Made by a program: the position numbers and the translations under genes. From Nitzschia sp. DOCU1 (lineage: Eukaryota; Bacillariophyta; Bacillariophyceae; Bacillariales; Bacillariaceae), in the NCBI GenBank assembly GCA_951394045.1, contig OX595988.1, positions 3,301,352-3,365,351 of the forward strand: a DNA stretch of 64,000 nt, given 5' to 3'. This document shows positions 31,400 to 41,448 of the stretch, in pieces; the first letter of the stretch is position 1; each line of letters opens with the position of its first letter. The notes beneath the pieces are model-generated. The model was not told the origin of the DNA, made no database searches, and was given only the letters and a program-made list of their open reading frames with translations.

Positions 31400-32118
31400 T
31401 TATGTCTGACTACTTCTTTTCACTATGTCGTGGCAAGTCATGTTTGCCGGGAACAACAAATGGATCTTTCGTTTCTTGTCGAGTATGTGTTCATGTACGT
31501 GGAGCTTGCATGTCTCGCAGTAAAAAACCCTCTTACGAATGCCCACACTACTTATCCCACCCACTTTGCAGTCCGTCTGGCAGACAGTGCAGCGTGACTG
31601 ACGGCTCTTACTTTCTGAAATCCGGCACTCACGTAGACCCCGTTGATCCTCATTGTACCATTTTTTGAAATGCGACTTCCTAGCAAACCCGCCCATATGC
31701 ATTCGTAGTTGGTCCCCTTTATCGACTCCACCCATGAATCGATGATAGATTTTCAACGCACGTGGACATTGGACCATACGTAGGTTACCATTTTTTTCAC
31801 GTCGCTATCGATTGGCATCCCAGTGACAGAATATAAAGTAGACCCAGCCAACATTTTCTTCTGGCCATATTTGGAACGTTTGCGTGTAGTGGCAGTAGGC
31901 TGGCCAGGGACATCCACGGCTTCGTTGGGAGGGGCGGGGGGATCTTGCGCTTGATCGACCAAATTCGAGACCATTGTCACGTCTGTAGTAACGGCCCGCC
32001 GAATTTCGTCGTTGGGGATCTGCGATGCGTCAAAAAGGTTCCTAACTATCTCCTCGGTGAAGGGAGACACAGAACGAGACCGATGCACAGGTTCTTGGGG
32101 GGAAGAAGGAGCCGACAT
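31400..32118 (-). pseudogene. Second piggyBac-type transposase copy, internally deleted, inverted
   Basis: Reading the minus strand from an ATG at 32116-32118, the leader (MSAPSSP) and the LYSVTGMPID segment match the N-terminal half of the plus-strand copy. At about 31775 the homology jumps, in another frame, to the region of the third catalytic Asp (GGVDKGDQLRMHMGGFARKSHFKKWY), and then jumps again to a cysteine-rich tail (CTVCQTDC, CETCKLHVHEH). The first two catalytic Asp regions are gone, so it is inactive. Together with the plus-strand copy it forms a tail-to-tail pair. Sequence divergence from that copy is large, so it is a separate family member and not a recent duplicate. Confidence 0.8.
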
Positions 32119-32708
32119 GTTGGGTGTGGCAAGTTTTTGTAATTTTCATGCCGACAGGCGCAACTTTGAGGCGAAAAATGAAGACAAATGCTGAAGATCC
32201 GTCAGGAGTCACTGTGACCTTGCCATATCAGAATTTCACGAGCTTTTCAACGGTATAAAGTTTAGTAAGTGGGGACAGAGTTAAGTCCGTCTAACGAAAA
32301 TGTTTAAAAAATGTGACAATAGTGTCACATTTTACGATTGGAGTTAACGCATTCGACTAAAATTGGTTTGAGTCGAGTCGTTAAGTTCCTCCGCGCGTGC
32401 GAACTGAAAAAAGTGTTGGGATATGCTCGTGTGTATGTATCTTTTCATAGCTACGGTAATTGGTAGTGCCAATCGGAAAGCGCGCAAGCCTATTTTGGAA
32501 CAAAAGCGCGCCAGCTGTTTTTCTCCGAAAAAAGAAGATCCAATGATTTTGTTCCTTCTCTCTTCTCTTCTTTCAGAAAATGACATCGTCATCTCATCAC
32601 CTGATGGTCGAAGACCCCCCCCCCCGAACCATTAGCAACCGCATCGATTTCATCATGATTCTTTTAGAGCGCCATAGTGGAGAGAGTAATGTCCCCAGGA
32701 AGCGCAGG
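32119..32708. other. Spacer with a perfect hairpin, upstream of the LON gene
   Basis: No gene is seen. The right end of the inverted piggyBac copy should be here: TTAACTCTGTCCCC on the minus strand near 32270-32283 is a possible end, but I found no matching partner. A perfect hairpin lies at 32308-32333. The promoter of the next gene should follow. Confidence 0.45.
32308..32333. repeat. Perfect 11-bp inverted repeat
   Basis: AAATGTGACA-type arms at 32308-32318 and 32323-32333 are fully complementary around the 4-base loop ATAG. It lies about 25-35 bp outside the possible end of the inverted piggyBac copy and could be a hairpin or an operator-like site. Confidence 0.75.
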
Positions 32709-34313
32709 ATGTTGTCGGTGGTTGTTATTTTCGCCGTAGTCTGCCAGTATTTCCTGGTGGAAGAAACACTGGCTTGGGTACCCGCTTCGTGTTCGTCTTT
32801 TTCCTTTAAGACTGGAATTCAATCAACATTATTATCATCATCGACAACGAAGAAGACGCGACTTCGGGCCACTGAAAAGAACGATGATAAGAAAGACAAA
32901 AAGGAGAAGGATGAAGAGTTTCGGCGTCACATGGCAGTGGTGAGATCGATACAAATGTCTTACTATAAACCTGCCGTTGTGGTTGCCGATGAGAACGGCA
33001 AGAAGAAAGTCGTCTCCCAGCCACGATGCTCCTTGGACGAGTCGACAGGGGAACTCTTGGATTTACCACTGTTCCGCGCCCCCTGGTGGGAAGTGCCCGG
33101 TCGATCCAACGTTCTTAACATTCACGAACCCATCTACACGAACATGTTCGAGACAATCTTGTACGGACCCAAGCCGTGGACGTTTGGGCATTTGTATCTT
33201 GAGGGGGGAAGCAGGAACTTAAAGTCAGAAGAAGCCCGATATCAACTAGAAACTTGGGAGACTACCCCCAAGAAGGATGATTCAGGATCGGCAGTCCTGG
33301 GGTGCTTGATGAATATTAGCGACTATCGACGACTTGCAGATGGACGGTTGTTGTTACTAGTTCATGCAATGGAGCGATTTGTGGTGACAGAAGTCAAGCA
33401 AAAGCTTCCTTATGGTATTGCCAATGCCCAGATTCTACCAGACGCCGAGGAAATTGACCCAGAAGTTGACTTTGGCTTTGAATTTACAGAAGCAGATCTG
33501 GCGGTGCCTCGAGCGTTGGCTGTCGAAGAGTCTGTGCGATATCATGACTACGAATATGATCGTGATCACGTTCTACCAATGGAAGATCGTCCTGATATGG
33601 ATGTTGGAGACATTACAGGGAGTGATATCGCCAAAGTACTGCCGTTTTGTCCATTTTCAAAGACACTGGACCCACCGATTCCGTCTTACGATCCTGTATT
33701 GCCCCAGGCTGCGGAAAAGTCGGAGGACAAGGACGGCAGCGAGCCACTAACCTCCCTTGAATATCGCCTGCTCTGTCGTGGTATCTATCAAACGCCAATC
33801 ACGGACCCCGAGTTCCCGCACCGGCAGAGCTTGTCGACAGATGAACTGGAATATGAGTTGTGGCTAGCGATCAACAACTTTTTAATATTAACTCGGACAC
33901 CTGTGAGTCCAGTACTCTTGGGACTTCTTCCCGCCCATTTGGATATCTGGCCCGCCACCATCCCAACCATTCCAACCCGTTCATTTGCACTGGCTAATAA
34001 CAATGGCACCGCTGTCGCAGAGCCTGATCCCTCTAATCCGTCAAAGCCGTTTGCCTTAAAGCAGGTTGTATCGGAACTTGCTACCTTGGATAGTCTTGAC
34101 CACGATTTTGTCCAAGTTTCGCCTGACTATCCGACACATCGTCGACAACGACGACTGAGTTACTCGGCGGCTCACTTGCTGGAATCGAATTCGGATGTGG
34201 CCAATGAGTTGCGTCCCAAACTTTTAGCAGTCCCGACCACCCAACAAAGACTCCGAATGGTACTCGAGAAGTTTGATCTGTGGCAAGAAAAGAAATTTGG
34301 AGAATTCCAATAA
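32709..34313 (+). CDS. LON substrate-binding-domain protein with plastid-type presequence
   Basis: I prefer the ATG at 32709 over the upstream one at 32580: from 32709 the protein begins with a signal peptide (MLSVVVIFAVVCQYFL) and an ETLAWVPAS cleavage region that fits the diatom ASAFAP-type site, with Trp at +1. A Ser/Thr/Lys-rich transit-like stretch follows. The mature part opens the LON N-terminal fold near residue 119 (LPLFRAPWWEVPGRSNVLNIHEPIYTNMF, given here as the region 33062-33150) and runs to about 280, with GRLLLLVHAMERFVV as its second half. No AAA+ or Ser-Lys protease part is present. It may be a plastid adaptor or a cereblon/CRBN-like fold protein; the role is unknown. It converges with the next gene, 66 bp apart. 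Confidence 0.75.
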   Translation: MLSVVVIFAVVCQYFLVEETLAWVPASCSSFSFKTGIQSTLLSSSTTKKTRLRATEKNDDKKDKKEKDEEFRRHMAVVRSIQMSYYKPAVVVADENGKKKVVSQPRCSLDESTGELLDLPLFRAPWWEVPGRSNVLNIHEPIYTNMFETILYGPKPWTFGHLYLEGGSRNLKSEEARYQLETWETTPKKDDSGSAVLGCLMNISDYRRLADGRLLLLVHAMERFVVTEVKQKLPYGIANAQILPDAEEIDPEVDFGFEFTEADLAVPRALAVEESVRYHDYEYDRDHVLPMEDRPDMDVGDITGSDIAKVLPFCPFSKTLDPPIPSYDPVLPQAAEKSEDKDGSEPLTSLEYRLLCRGIYQTPITDPEFPHRQSLSTDELEYELWLAINNFLILTRTPVSPVLLGLLPAHLDIWPATIPTIPTRSFALANNNGTAVAEPDPSNPSKPFALKQVVSELATLDSLDHDFVQVSPDYPTHRRQRRLSYSAAHLLESNSDVANELRPKLLAVPTTQQRLRMVLEKFDLWQEKKFGEFQ

Positions 34314-34379
34314 TGATATACTATCGAATAGAATAAGAATAGAAGAAGCTGACACGGCGACCTCCCCATGAATATGCTA

Positions 34380-35978
34380 CTAGCCATTACTCTCCAGCCA
34401 CACGTCGACAAGACTCCGTGCTAGCACTCCCTTGGGCGGAATCAACACTTGCAAGGATGGATCCTTTTCCAGGGCTTCTCCAGCTACTTGAGCATTCATG
34501 ACAGCACCTGGGACTCGAGATGCCGCACGGACTTGGTCCTTATCAAACCAGGAAGCACTCAACAGCTCGCTGGGATCTATCGTTATCGGCAACGAATCGT
34601 CTGCTTGCGCCAAAAAGCCAATCATTGTCGATCGAGGAAACGGCCACGGCTGCGACGATATATACTGGATGGAATCATAGTTGACTTTGACGCCTGTTTC
34701 TTCGTGAACTTCCCGCAATACGGCTTGTTCAAAAGTTTCGCCCGCCTCCACAAAACCTGCGATCGCTGTATGCATTCGAGGAGGGTGTCGTGGAGAACGA
34801 GCCAGCAACGCCTTGTCTCCCGTGAGATTCGTCACTAGTACAATGATACTCGGATCTTGTCGTGGCCATAAAAGATTTCCACAGGTAGCAGAAGTGCACT
34901 GAAGACATGTTCCGCCTTGAACGGGTTTCAATGGTTGCCCACAAATGGAACAGAATTTGTGTGTCCGTCTCCAGTTGGAAAGAGCGGTAGCATATAACAC
35001 CAATTCATAATCATACGGCTTTAACAGTGGGGCATGGGTTCGAGTATTGCCGAAATGTATTCCGGGAGGTAACTCAAAAGGTTCTTGTTGTACGTCGACT
35101 GCAAAAATAGGAGATTTCGATGTTGGATCTAAACCTAGGAAACTGGGCGATTCAAAACTTCCTTTGGTTGGTAGCTCGGACCTGGAGAGAAGTGCAAGAT
35201 CCGTGTCGGAAGAAAACAGACACTCTTGCGAATTACGAATCACCACAAATTTGGCATTATCATTTTCCTCCATTTCCGCGAGAGCCACCTGGTCGCCACG
35301 TAAATGAGTTGCTCGATCCAGATGCTTTTGGTCATTGTTGTCTTGCCGTGATGTTGATTCATCGTTCATTGTTGTTGGTGGAATGCCTATTGTGTCAGCG
35401 GCCAAAGTCGCAGCAGCATCGGCAAATAATCGCATATTGGCTTGACGATTAGCATGACTTGATCGAATTGTCGTTTGCGCTAAAAGCTCAGCCTTGCCTG
35501 TTACGTCGTTCTTTCCCGCAATGGCAATTACGGCAAATCCCTTGTCTAACCCTTTGGGTCGAAATGTTGGACCCGAAGCTCCCCCCTCGGCAATGGCAAA
35601 ATCGACCCCGATTTGTTCACAAAAAGCAACCGCCGTCTGGGCCGTCCAGTGTTCCTTGGATCGAATATAGGCATTTGCTGCTGCATCTCCCTTGTCGGAT
35701 GCACCCGCTGCAGTACTAGTACTAGACGGCGGCGTCTCTAGCAATCGCTGGTAAAGACTTTCATCATTGAGCAGTAATTTCTTGCTTCGTTTTGTGTTAT
35801 AAGCCACCGATCCTCCATAAAAGACCGACGACGATCCAGGAATGGCCATGATGGAAGCATTGATGAGGCCACCACAACAGGATTCCACCACGGTGCAAGT
35901 TTTGCCCTTGTCTTTGAGACCTTTGACCAGTCGCTGGAAACTTGGACTCGTGACAGACAGTTTTCCAAATCGCAACAT
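34380..35978 (-). CDS. Fusion of CinA-type NMN amidase and NADH pyrophosphatase (Nudix)
   Basis: Intron-free frame of 532 residues. Residues about 1-200 match the CinA C-terminal/PncC domain (VVESCCGGLINA near 30-41 with the likely nucleophile serine 33, IPGSSSVFYGGSVAY near 46-60), which deamidates NMN to nicotinate mononucleotide. Residues about 245-515 match the NudC/NUDT12 NADH pyrophosphatase: an N-terminal lobe, a zinc ribbon with C343, C346, C361 and C366 (spacing 2-14-4, as in NudC), a complete Nudix box from G408 to V430 (GX5EX7REUXEEXGU) and the SQPWPFPRS signature near 442-450, which marks NAD(H) specificity. The Nudix part would split NADH to NMNH and AMP. Whether its product feeds the amidase is inference. 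No PTS1 signal is present. Confidence 0.88.
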   Translation of the reverse strand: MLRFGKLSVTSPSFQRLVKGLKDKGKTCTVVESCCGGLINASIMAIPGSSSVFYGGSVAYNTKRSKKLLLNDESLYQRLLETPPSSTSTAAGASDKGDAAANAYIRSKEHWTAQTAVAFCEQIGVDFAIAEGGASGPTFRPKGLDKGFAVIAIAGKNDVTGKAELLAQTTIRSSHANRQANMRLFADAAATLAADTIGIPPTTMNDESTSRQDNNDQKHLDRATHLRGDQVALAEMEENDNAKFVVIRNSQECLFSSDTDLALLSRSELPTKGSFESPSFLGLDPTSKSPIFAVDVQQEPFELPPGIHFGNTRTHAPLLKPYDYELVLYATALSNWRRTHKFCSICGQPLKPVQGGTCLQCTSATCGNLLWPRQDPSIIVLVTNLTGDKALLARSPRHPPRMHTAIAGFVEAGETFEQAVLREVHEETGVKVNYDSIQYISSQPWPFPRSTMIGFLAQADDSLPITIDPSELLSASWFDKDQVRAASRVPGAVMNAQVAGEALEKDPSLQVLIPPKGVLARSLVDVWLESNG

Positions 35979-36597
35979 TTTCTAGTAGTGCCGAGTGAAG
36001 TATAACGAAAAGCTTGATCTTTAGCCGCGTATCCTTTGGCGCTCGTCGGAATGAGAATCTGCAAGTGAGACTCTGTGCTTCTTCTCACTAGCTAGTGCTC
36101 CACACAAAGCAATTTCAAAATGGATGGCGAAAAGAGTTGCCAAAACAAGAACGTGACTTTGTTGTGGATGTCTTTCAGTTCTCGGGTACTTCGATGTCTT
36201 TGGGTCGAGAAAAAATGAACCCCGATCATATCAACGTGATAGGTGTATGAGACGCAACAATGCCGCGTAGGAAAGAAAAAACACGATGACCGGCAAAGCA
36301 CGGAATGATGTCGTGATTTCCACGTGGCATCTTGGATTGCTTCCCCGTCTGTTTTCGTACGTTCAGGGAAGCTCGAATTCAATCGTTGCGAGGGCGTTAA
36401 TTGTAGATATCCTTTTTGAAATGCTTCCATATTTCTGTCCTAGGTAGTAGTCGATGTATTTTCTTACTCAGTACCTTCTATTACTACTGTTGTACTACTA
36501 TTAGCTGCTTTAATAGTAGGAGTAAGCAACTAGTACTAGTAACGCCGGCGCCGTTGGACCACGCGCCGTTGGACCACCCATAGGAGGAGGCAGTCGA
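35979..36597. other. Spacer between CinA-Nudix start and bZIP-like gene end
   Basis: No gene is supported. Near 36470-36545 there is a run of ACTACTATTAG- and ACTAGTACTAGTA-type trinucleotide palindromes. The first 200 bases should contain the promoter of the CinA-Nudix gene. Confidence 0.45.
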
Positions 36598-38406
36598 TCA
36601 TGCACCGACTGATGAATCATGAGGATGTTGTTGGTCTTGTGGTGCTGGGGCACGTCGACGATGTTCCTCCTGTTCCTGGTACCCGGAAGAGAAAGACGCC
36701 GTGGCATCCGTCGTCGCAGAAGAAGAAAACATCGGTATGGTGGAGGAAGATACGGGAGCTCCTGCAGCGAGTGATGCAGCCAGGCTTTTGTTGCTCTTGT
36801 TGATTCTAGCAGAGACAGTACCCGACGACGATGGTGAAGAAGAAGGCAGTGCTGGCGATACTTCTGTCGGCGGGGGAGCTCCTCCGGGTGCTGCTGGGGA
36901 TGCTGGTATTACTGTTCTCGAAACCAGAGAGGAGGGAGGAATCATAGTAGTAGTGAACCAAGGCGACGGCAGCACCGCGCTTTCACGTCCTACATTAGGT
37001 GCTGGTGGCGGCGGTGCCCTTTCGTCCTGTCGGCGCTGAAATGCGACGAGCTGCTGATTCTGCTGGGCCTGCACGAAGCGTTCCTCGTACTGCAGAATGT
37101 TGTTTTCTCCTTGAGTAAAACGTAACGAAGCGTGGTGGCGTTGCCCTCTTTGTTGGTGCAGTAGTAATAGTAACTCCTCGTTGCTATGATTCTGTGGAGG
37201 ACGGAGGAAGGAAATCGGGGGGGGTCGATTCAGCAACAACGCAGAAGCAGGATCACCACTTACTCCCCAGGAGGTGGGCACACGGCTAGAAGCACTGACG
37301 GTGCCAGAAGCTGACCAGAGCGCTCGCAATGTTGGGTCCAGCAGGAGCGGCTGGTGGTTTCGTTGCACCTGCTGCTGCGACAGTAGGAGCAGTCGTCTCG
37401 CCATTTCTTCAGTAGCTCCGGTATGATGCTGTGGCAGAGTGGTTCCGCCAATCATAGAGGACTGCTGTAACATCATTGTTGCTGCTGCATGAAGATAGTG
37501 CTGCGAAAGAGAAGCAGCAGCTCCGTTTTGGTGTTGTGGACGTTGTAGGATAATAGGGTTCACGCTACTACTTTCTCTCCTTGCTATGACCGCGGGAAGA
37601 TTCTTCCGCAGAACCTCCTCTTTCAACATGCGTATTGCATCGCGAATTTTTGCGTTTTCGCTTCTTAGTTCGGCGTTGGCCTCGATAAGTTCATCGCTGA
37701 TAGCGAAGAGATCCAGCATTTCCCTCTTCTTCTTCTCCTGGCTTCGTTTGGAGCTAACGCGGCTTGACTCCCGCTTTCTCTCAAGATCGAAGACAGTTGG
37801 ATACTGGTACTCCAAGAAAGAATCCACCGCCGCCCCCGGGGGCGTGGAAGGACGACAAGAAGGTGGACTAGCTGCTCGAGCGAATTGTTCAGCGTCCTTG
37901 TGCTGGACTCTCAAGATCATGGGTTGTCCTTCCTCCGTGTTCTTCTTCCTGGGTACTATTATAGATCGTTTTTCTTGCATAGCGCCGGAGCCGATTGCTG
38001 CTTTATTGGTACTACTACTGCTTGCACGTTTCTGTTCAGCAACGACACCATCATGCTGATGTTGTTCTTGTGTCCCTTCTTGCGCGGCGTCTTTGTTCGT
38101 AATCCCCTCGGGCGCCTGCTGTTTAACGCTTGTTTCATCCCCCGTCCCGCCCGAGAAAGACGCATTTATTAGTAGTACCCCTCCTCCTCCTTTTTTCTGC
38201 TGCCCGTCATCACCCCCTCCTGCTTGCACGCCGACATCGTCGTGACCAGCCGCACTCCCAGCGGCAACAATCATGAAGGATGTCACGCCGGTGGATGAAT
38301 GAAGAAAGGGGTCGTCCTCGTCCGAATCGGCCTTTCTTTCTTCCAGCAATCGATGATCTTGCTTTCCCAGTTTATCGTCTAGAAGCCCCCCTTCATTTTG
38401 ATTCAT
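36598..38406 (-). CDS. bZIP-like transcription factor candidate with low-complexity arms
   Basis: Protein of 602 residues. At about 207-265 there is a basic region (RKRESSRVSSKRSQEKKK) followed by a leucine-spaced helix (LDLFAISDELIEANAELRSE, then IRMLKEEVL). This resembles a bZIP domain, although the invariant Asn of the basic region is replaced (by Lys or Arg, depending on alignment). The remainder is Gln-, Ser- and Ala-rich low complexity, as in many diatom regulators. An ATG at 38404-38406 starts the frame. A nuclear DNA-binding role is likely but not proven, and the replacement of the Asn could alter target choice. Confidence 0.62.
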   Translation of the reverse strand: MNQNEGGLLDDKLGKQDHRLLEERKADSDEDDPFLHSSTGVTSFMIVAAGSAAGHDDVGVQAGGGDDGQQKKGGGGVLLINASFSGGTGDETSVKQQAPEGITNKDAAQEGTQEQHQHDGVVAEQKRASSSSTNKAAIGSGAMQEKRSIIVPRKKNTEEGQPMILRVQHKDAEQFARAASPPSCRPSTPPGAAVDSFLEYQYPTVFDLERKRESSRVSSKRSQEKKKREMLDLFAISDELIEANAELRSENAKIRDAIRMLKEEVLRKNLPAVIARRESSSVNPIILQRPQHQNGAAASLSQHYLHAAATMMLQQSSMIGGTTLPQHHTGATEEMARRLLLLSQQQVQRNHQPLLLDPTLRALWSASGTVSASSRVPTSWGVSGDPASALLLNRPPPISFLRPPQNHSNEELLLLLHQQRGQRHHASLRFTQGENNILQYEERFVQAQQNQQLVAFQRRQDERAPPPPAPNVGRESAVLPSPWFTTTMIPPSSLVSRTVIPASPAAPGGAPPPTEVSPALPSSSPSSSGTVSARINKSNKSLAASLAAGAPVSSSTIPMFSSSATTDATASFSSGYQEQEEHRRRAPAPQDQQHPHDSSVGA

Positions 38407-39657
38407 CTTTCCTTCGCCTTTTCGACGTTTTTCTCTTTTGTCTTTCTTCCGCCCAATCTTCTACGAATCAAACATGCTGAGGAGGAAATCAGTCGCCCGC
38501 TTCGGTGGTATGAGGGAAAGGAGACCCAAAGATGAGGAGGAGGGTGATAGTTAGAAGCTTGTCTAGAGACGGAAAGCTCAATCATCTGAATGATTCAATT
38601 GGTGATGTCTGTGAGCCGGTTTTGTTAAACTTAGAGACGGAATCATTTCACATATGGGCGAACGGTATGAGGACGGAACTTTCACTTAAGCCACCCAATT
38701 CCACCCTCATCATTTGTTCTTTCTACTATTGGTTTCCTTTATTTGTGTTGTGTTGTCGATGCGGAGTCTTTGTCAGAAATTGTTCTGGACCTTTGCAATA
38801 ACCGCCATGGAACATCTTAGAAAACGACGAACCATGTAGTTGCTTACAATGGGGAACGCGGAGACGAAGTGCTAACCGGCCATATGATATCCGCCCTGCA
38901 TCCCCATCTGTTTGACTTGCATCGCGCGATTGTAAGCGATGTGTCCCTAATCGAATCTGTCATCTAAACAATCGATGACGTGGTTCAGGGACTACCGCTG
39001 CCTTATTCTCAATTGCTCCTGACGTGAGAGCCCAATCGGAAAGCCTCTCGAATCGAAACAACAGATAGTATCGTACCTATTTTGGAAATCCATTGGGTAC
39101 AGCACCACGTCAGAAGTCAGATCCACACGCGAACAAAGAGAGCACAAACCAACTAAATATCCTTGTCATTGAACATTTCCCCCGGACAATAGTAATTTTC
39201 CCGGCCATTGCATCACCGTCCGTAGTTCAAGTTTTGGGAAGAAAAAGCCCTGCGCAATATGCGAACTACCGGTATGAATTATTAGCGTTTTTATTACCCA
39301 CGGAATCACTGCGATAGGGACCTCACCGGCGACGTACAGGACAGCTTCCAAAGCATAGCCATCGGTAGGGTACCAGGCTATGAGGATACACTTAGTTCTT
39401 TCCTGTCCGTTCCGTAAATCAGATAACCGCAATGACGATGGCATTTGATCTCTGCGGATCTCATCCTAGCCTCACAAAAACAGTGCCGAAGTGGCCCTTG
39501 CATTTCATCTCAGGTTCTCTGTGTTTAGGAGGCGAAAATGGGGGATTTTGAGGCAAGTTGATGGCTCGTTGGGACCCTGCATCGGTCTCTGGTTTTCATC
39601 CCAAATCGTGTTGCTTTTTCTGAAAAGCCACTGAGTCTTTGAATTGTCCTACTAACC
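38407..39657. other. Intergenic region between bZIP-like and VPS25 genes
   Basis: This 1.25 kb between two divergent starts has open frames of up to about 90 codons without any domain. I see no gene, RNA or element that can be supported. Confidence 0.5.
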
Positions 39658-40236
39658 ATGTCGTCCCTTTATTCTGTTGAATCAATTAAATGGACACGTC
39701 TTGTCGGATTTGCATGAACCACACAGTACCCGGAATTTTACTCCTTTCCTCCTTTCTTTACGATACAGCCAGTCTTGTCCACCCAAGAAAAGCAGCTGGC
39801 ATTATGGCGGGATCTTATTGTCCGGTACCACATGCAGTACAAACTAAAGACGCTAGTCGTGCACGAATGCCCCTTGTGGAAAAATGAAAGCATCAGTCGA
39901 TCGCTATCCAAAGAAGGGATTACTACAGTTATGAATGACCTTGTGCAGCAAGGGTACGGCGAGTGGCTCGATGAATCCAAGACTCAATGCCGGATATTGT
40001 GGAGGAAGCCAGAAGAGCTTGCAACAGATATTTACGAATGGGCTGTCAAAAGTGGCAATATTGGGAGCGTTTGCACCTTGTATGAACTACATAGCGGAGA
40101 AGATGTCCACGGCATGTCCTTTCAGGGGGTCGACGAAGAGATTTTACGTCGGGCATTATCCATTTTGGAAGATGAAGGCAAATGCGCCGTTTTCAAAGGA
40201 GAAACATCGTCCGAAGATGGTATCAAATTTTTCTAG
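39658..40236 (+). CDS. VPS25: ESCRT-II subunit VPS25 (2 exons)
   Basis: The large exon starts at 39727 after a good acceptor (CACACAG) and contains the full VPS25 signature: YSFPPFFTIQP near the start, KQLALWRDLI, EWLDESKTQCRILWRKPEE in the first winged helix, SVCTLYELHSGED in the second, and the typical C-terminal end IKFF. ESCRT-II recruits ESCRT-III to endosomes, and VPS25 is the two-copy subunit that contacts VPS20. A start codon is needed upstream: the ATG at 39658 with a donor at 39676 gives six residues and stays in phase, for a total of about 175 residues. The intron would be 51 nt with a weak donor, so exon 1 is only a proposal. The gene converges with the CreA gene. Confidence 0.88.
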
Positions 40237-40534
40237 ACCCCAAAGTCACACGGGAGGCTGAATGATTGCAAAGCAGAAATGTCGAATCGATCATTGGATA
40301 CGAAATCATTTGGGTTGGATCATTCCCTGACGAAACGTCGTTCTTCGGTAACCCCCCGACTGCAGACATACTACGAACAAAAGAAGACGGCTATTGAAAG
40401 CATCTGAATATGAATCTAGCTACCTTAATAATGTCGATAATCACCTTTCTCGATAGAAAAGGCCTAGTCAGGCCGGAAATTGTCCTTATCTGAGAATCGA
40501 TGGTAGTGCTCGAAGGTTTCGTGCGCCAAGCATT

Positions 40535-41448
40535 TTATTGCTCATTGAGATTGACTGCACATAGCGAGCTCTTAAATCGGGACTTGTTGGTGTCATCCGA
40601 TTTGTCAAATCGTGTATTGTAGCTGACGTAAACGACCGTGTTGCTTTCGGTATCATAGATACGCTGTACTCGCAATGTCTTGAACAACAAGCTTCGGGAT
40701 TCTTCAAAGACTTCTTCGCCTTGCAGGCCCTTGGCAATATTATCGGCAATCGCAACATCTTTTCCTGTTTTGGCGCAAGCTACACTCGCGTAGGCTGGGT
40801 CATTGAAAAAGTTCCCACCCAACTTTTCGGTAATGGGACGATCAAAGTTGGAAATGTACAAGACGACACCTTTGATTTTGGGGTCTGCAGTATTCCAAGA
40901 CAAAAAGGCGGAGACAAGGCAACAAACAACAATATTAGGGCAACATCGTCGAAATCCAGGGACGTTTTGCGTTGTACCTCGTAGGCATTCATCATTGCCA
41001 TGCGACAGCGTCGACCACAACATCCGTGCTGGCTCCATGTTGTTCCCTACCTACCTTCAAATCGCTCAATTTGTAGAGTATCCTTAAACACAATTCCACT
41101 TCCTTTAAGAGCTCCAATCACCTTGGATCCTTCGGCAAAGGCTGGTTGAACTCCCACGGAAGCTGGCACGACATTCGTAAAGGTGGCGCCCACCAATATG
41201 GATGCGCCAAGTATCGCATTGCCAAGCCACTTTGGAAACACTACACCAGCACCACTCTTGCGATTAGTTGCTTTTGAATGCGAAATCTTGTCCACCATGG
41301 GTTCCTCATTCGTCTGCGAAAGATGCAGAGCGGCTGATGCCGAATGCCTTTGGATTCGCAAAGATCGTGGTGCGACGACGACGCCGAATCCACTGGTGGA
41401 ATGGACCGCCACTGCTAGGATACCCAGAATCGAAAGGAAGGACTTCAT
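40535..41448 (-). CDS. CreA-family protein with plastid-targeting presequence (2 exons)
   Basis: Exon 1 is 41055-41448 and exon 2 is 40535-40884, with a 170-nt GT-AG intron (donor GTAGGT, acceptor CTGCAG); the phases fit (1+2), giving 247 residues. The N-terminus is a signal peptide with STSG|F, the ASAFAP-type site with Phe at +1, followed by a Ser-rich transit stretch and a second hydrophobic segment near 75-105. That could be a thylakoid signal ending in PAFAEG. The mature part matches the bacterial CreA family: FKDTLQIERFEDPKIKGV over the splice junction, YASVACAKTG, GEEVFEESRSLLFKTLRVQRIYD and VVYVSYNTR. The function of CreA is unknown. A periplasm-like location in bacteria agrees with a thylakoid-lumen location here. 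Confidence 0.85.

Noticed and set aside
31402..31668. 88-codon plus-strand frame
   Set aside because: It is antisense to the deleted piggyBac copy, whose cysteine-rich tail explains the open frame.
36092..36430. 112-codon minus-strand frame
   Set aside because: No recognisable motif; lies in the upstream region of the CinA-Nudix gene.
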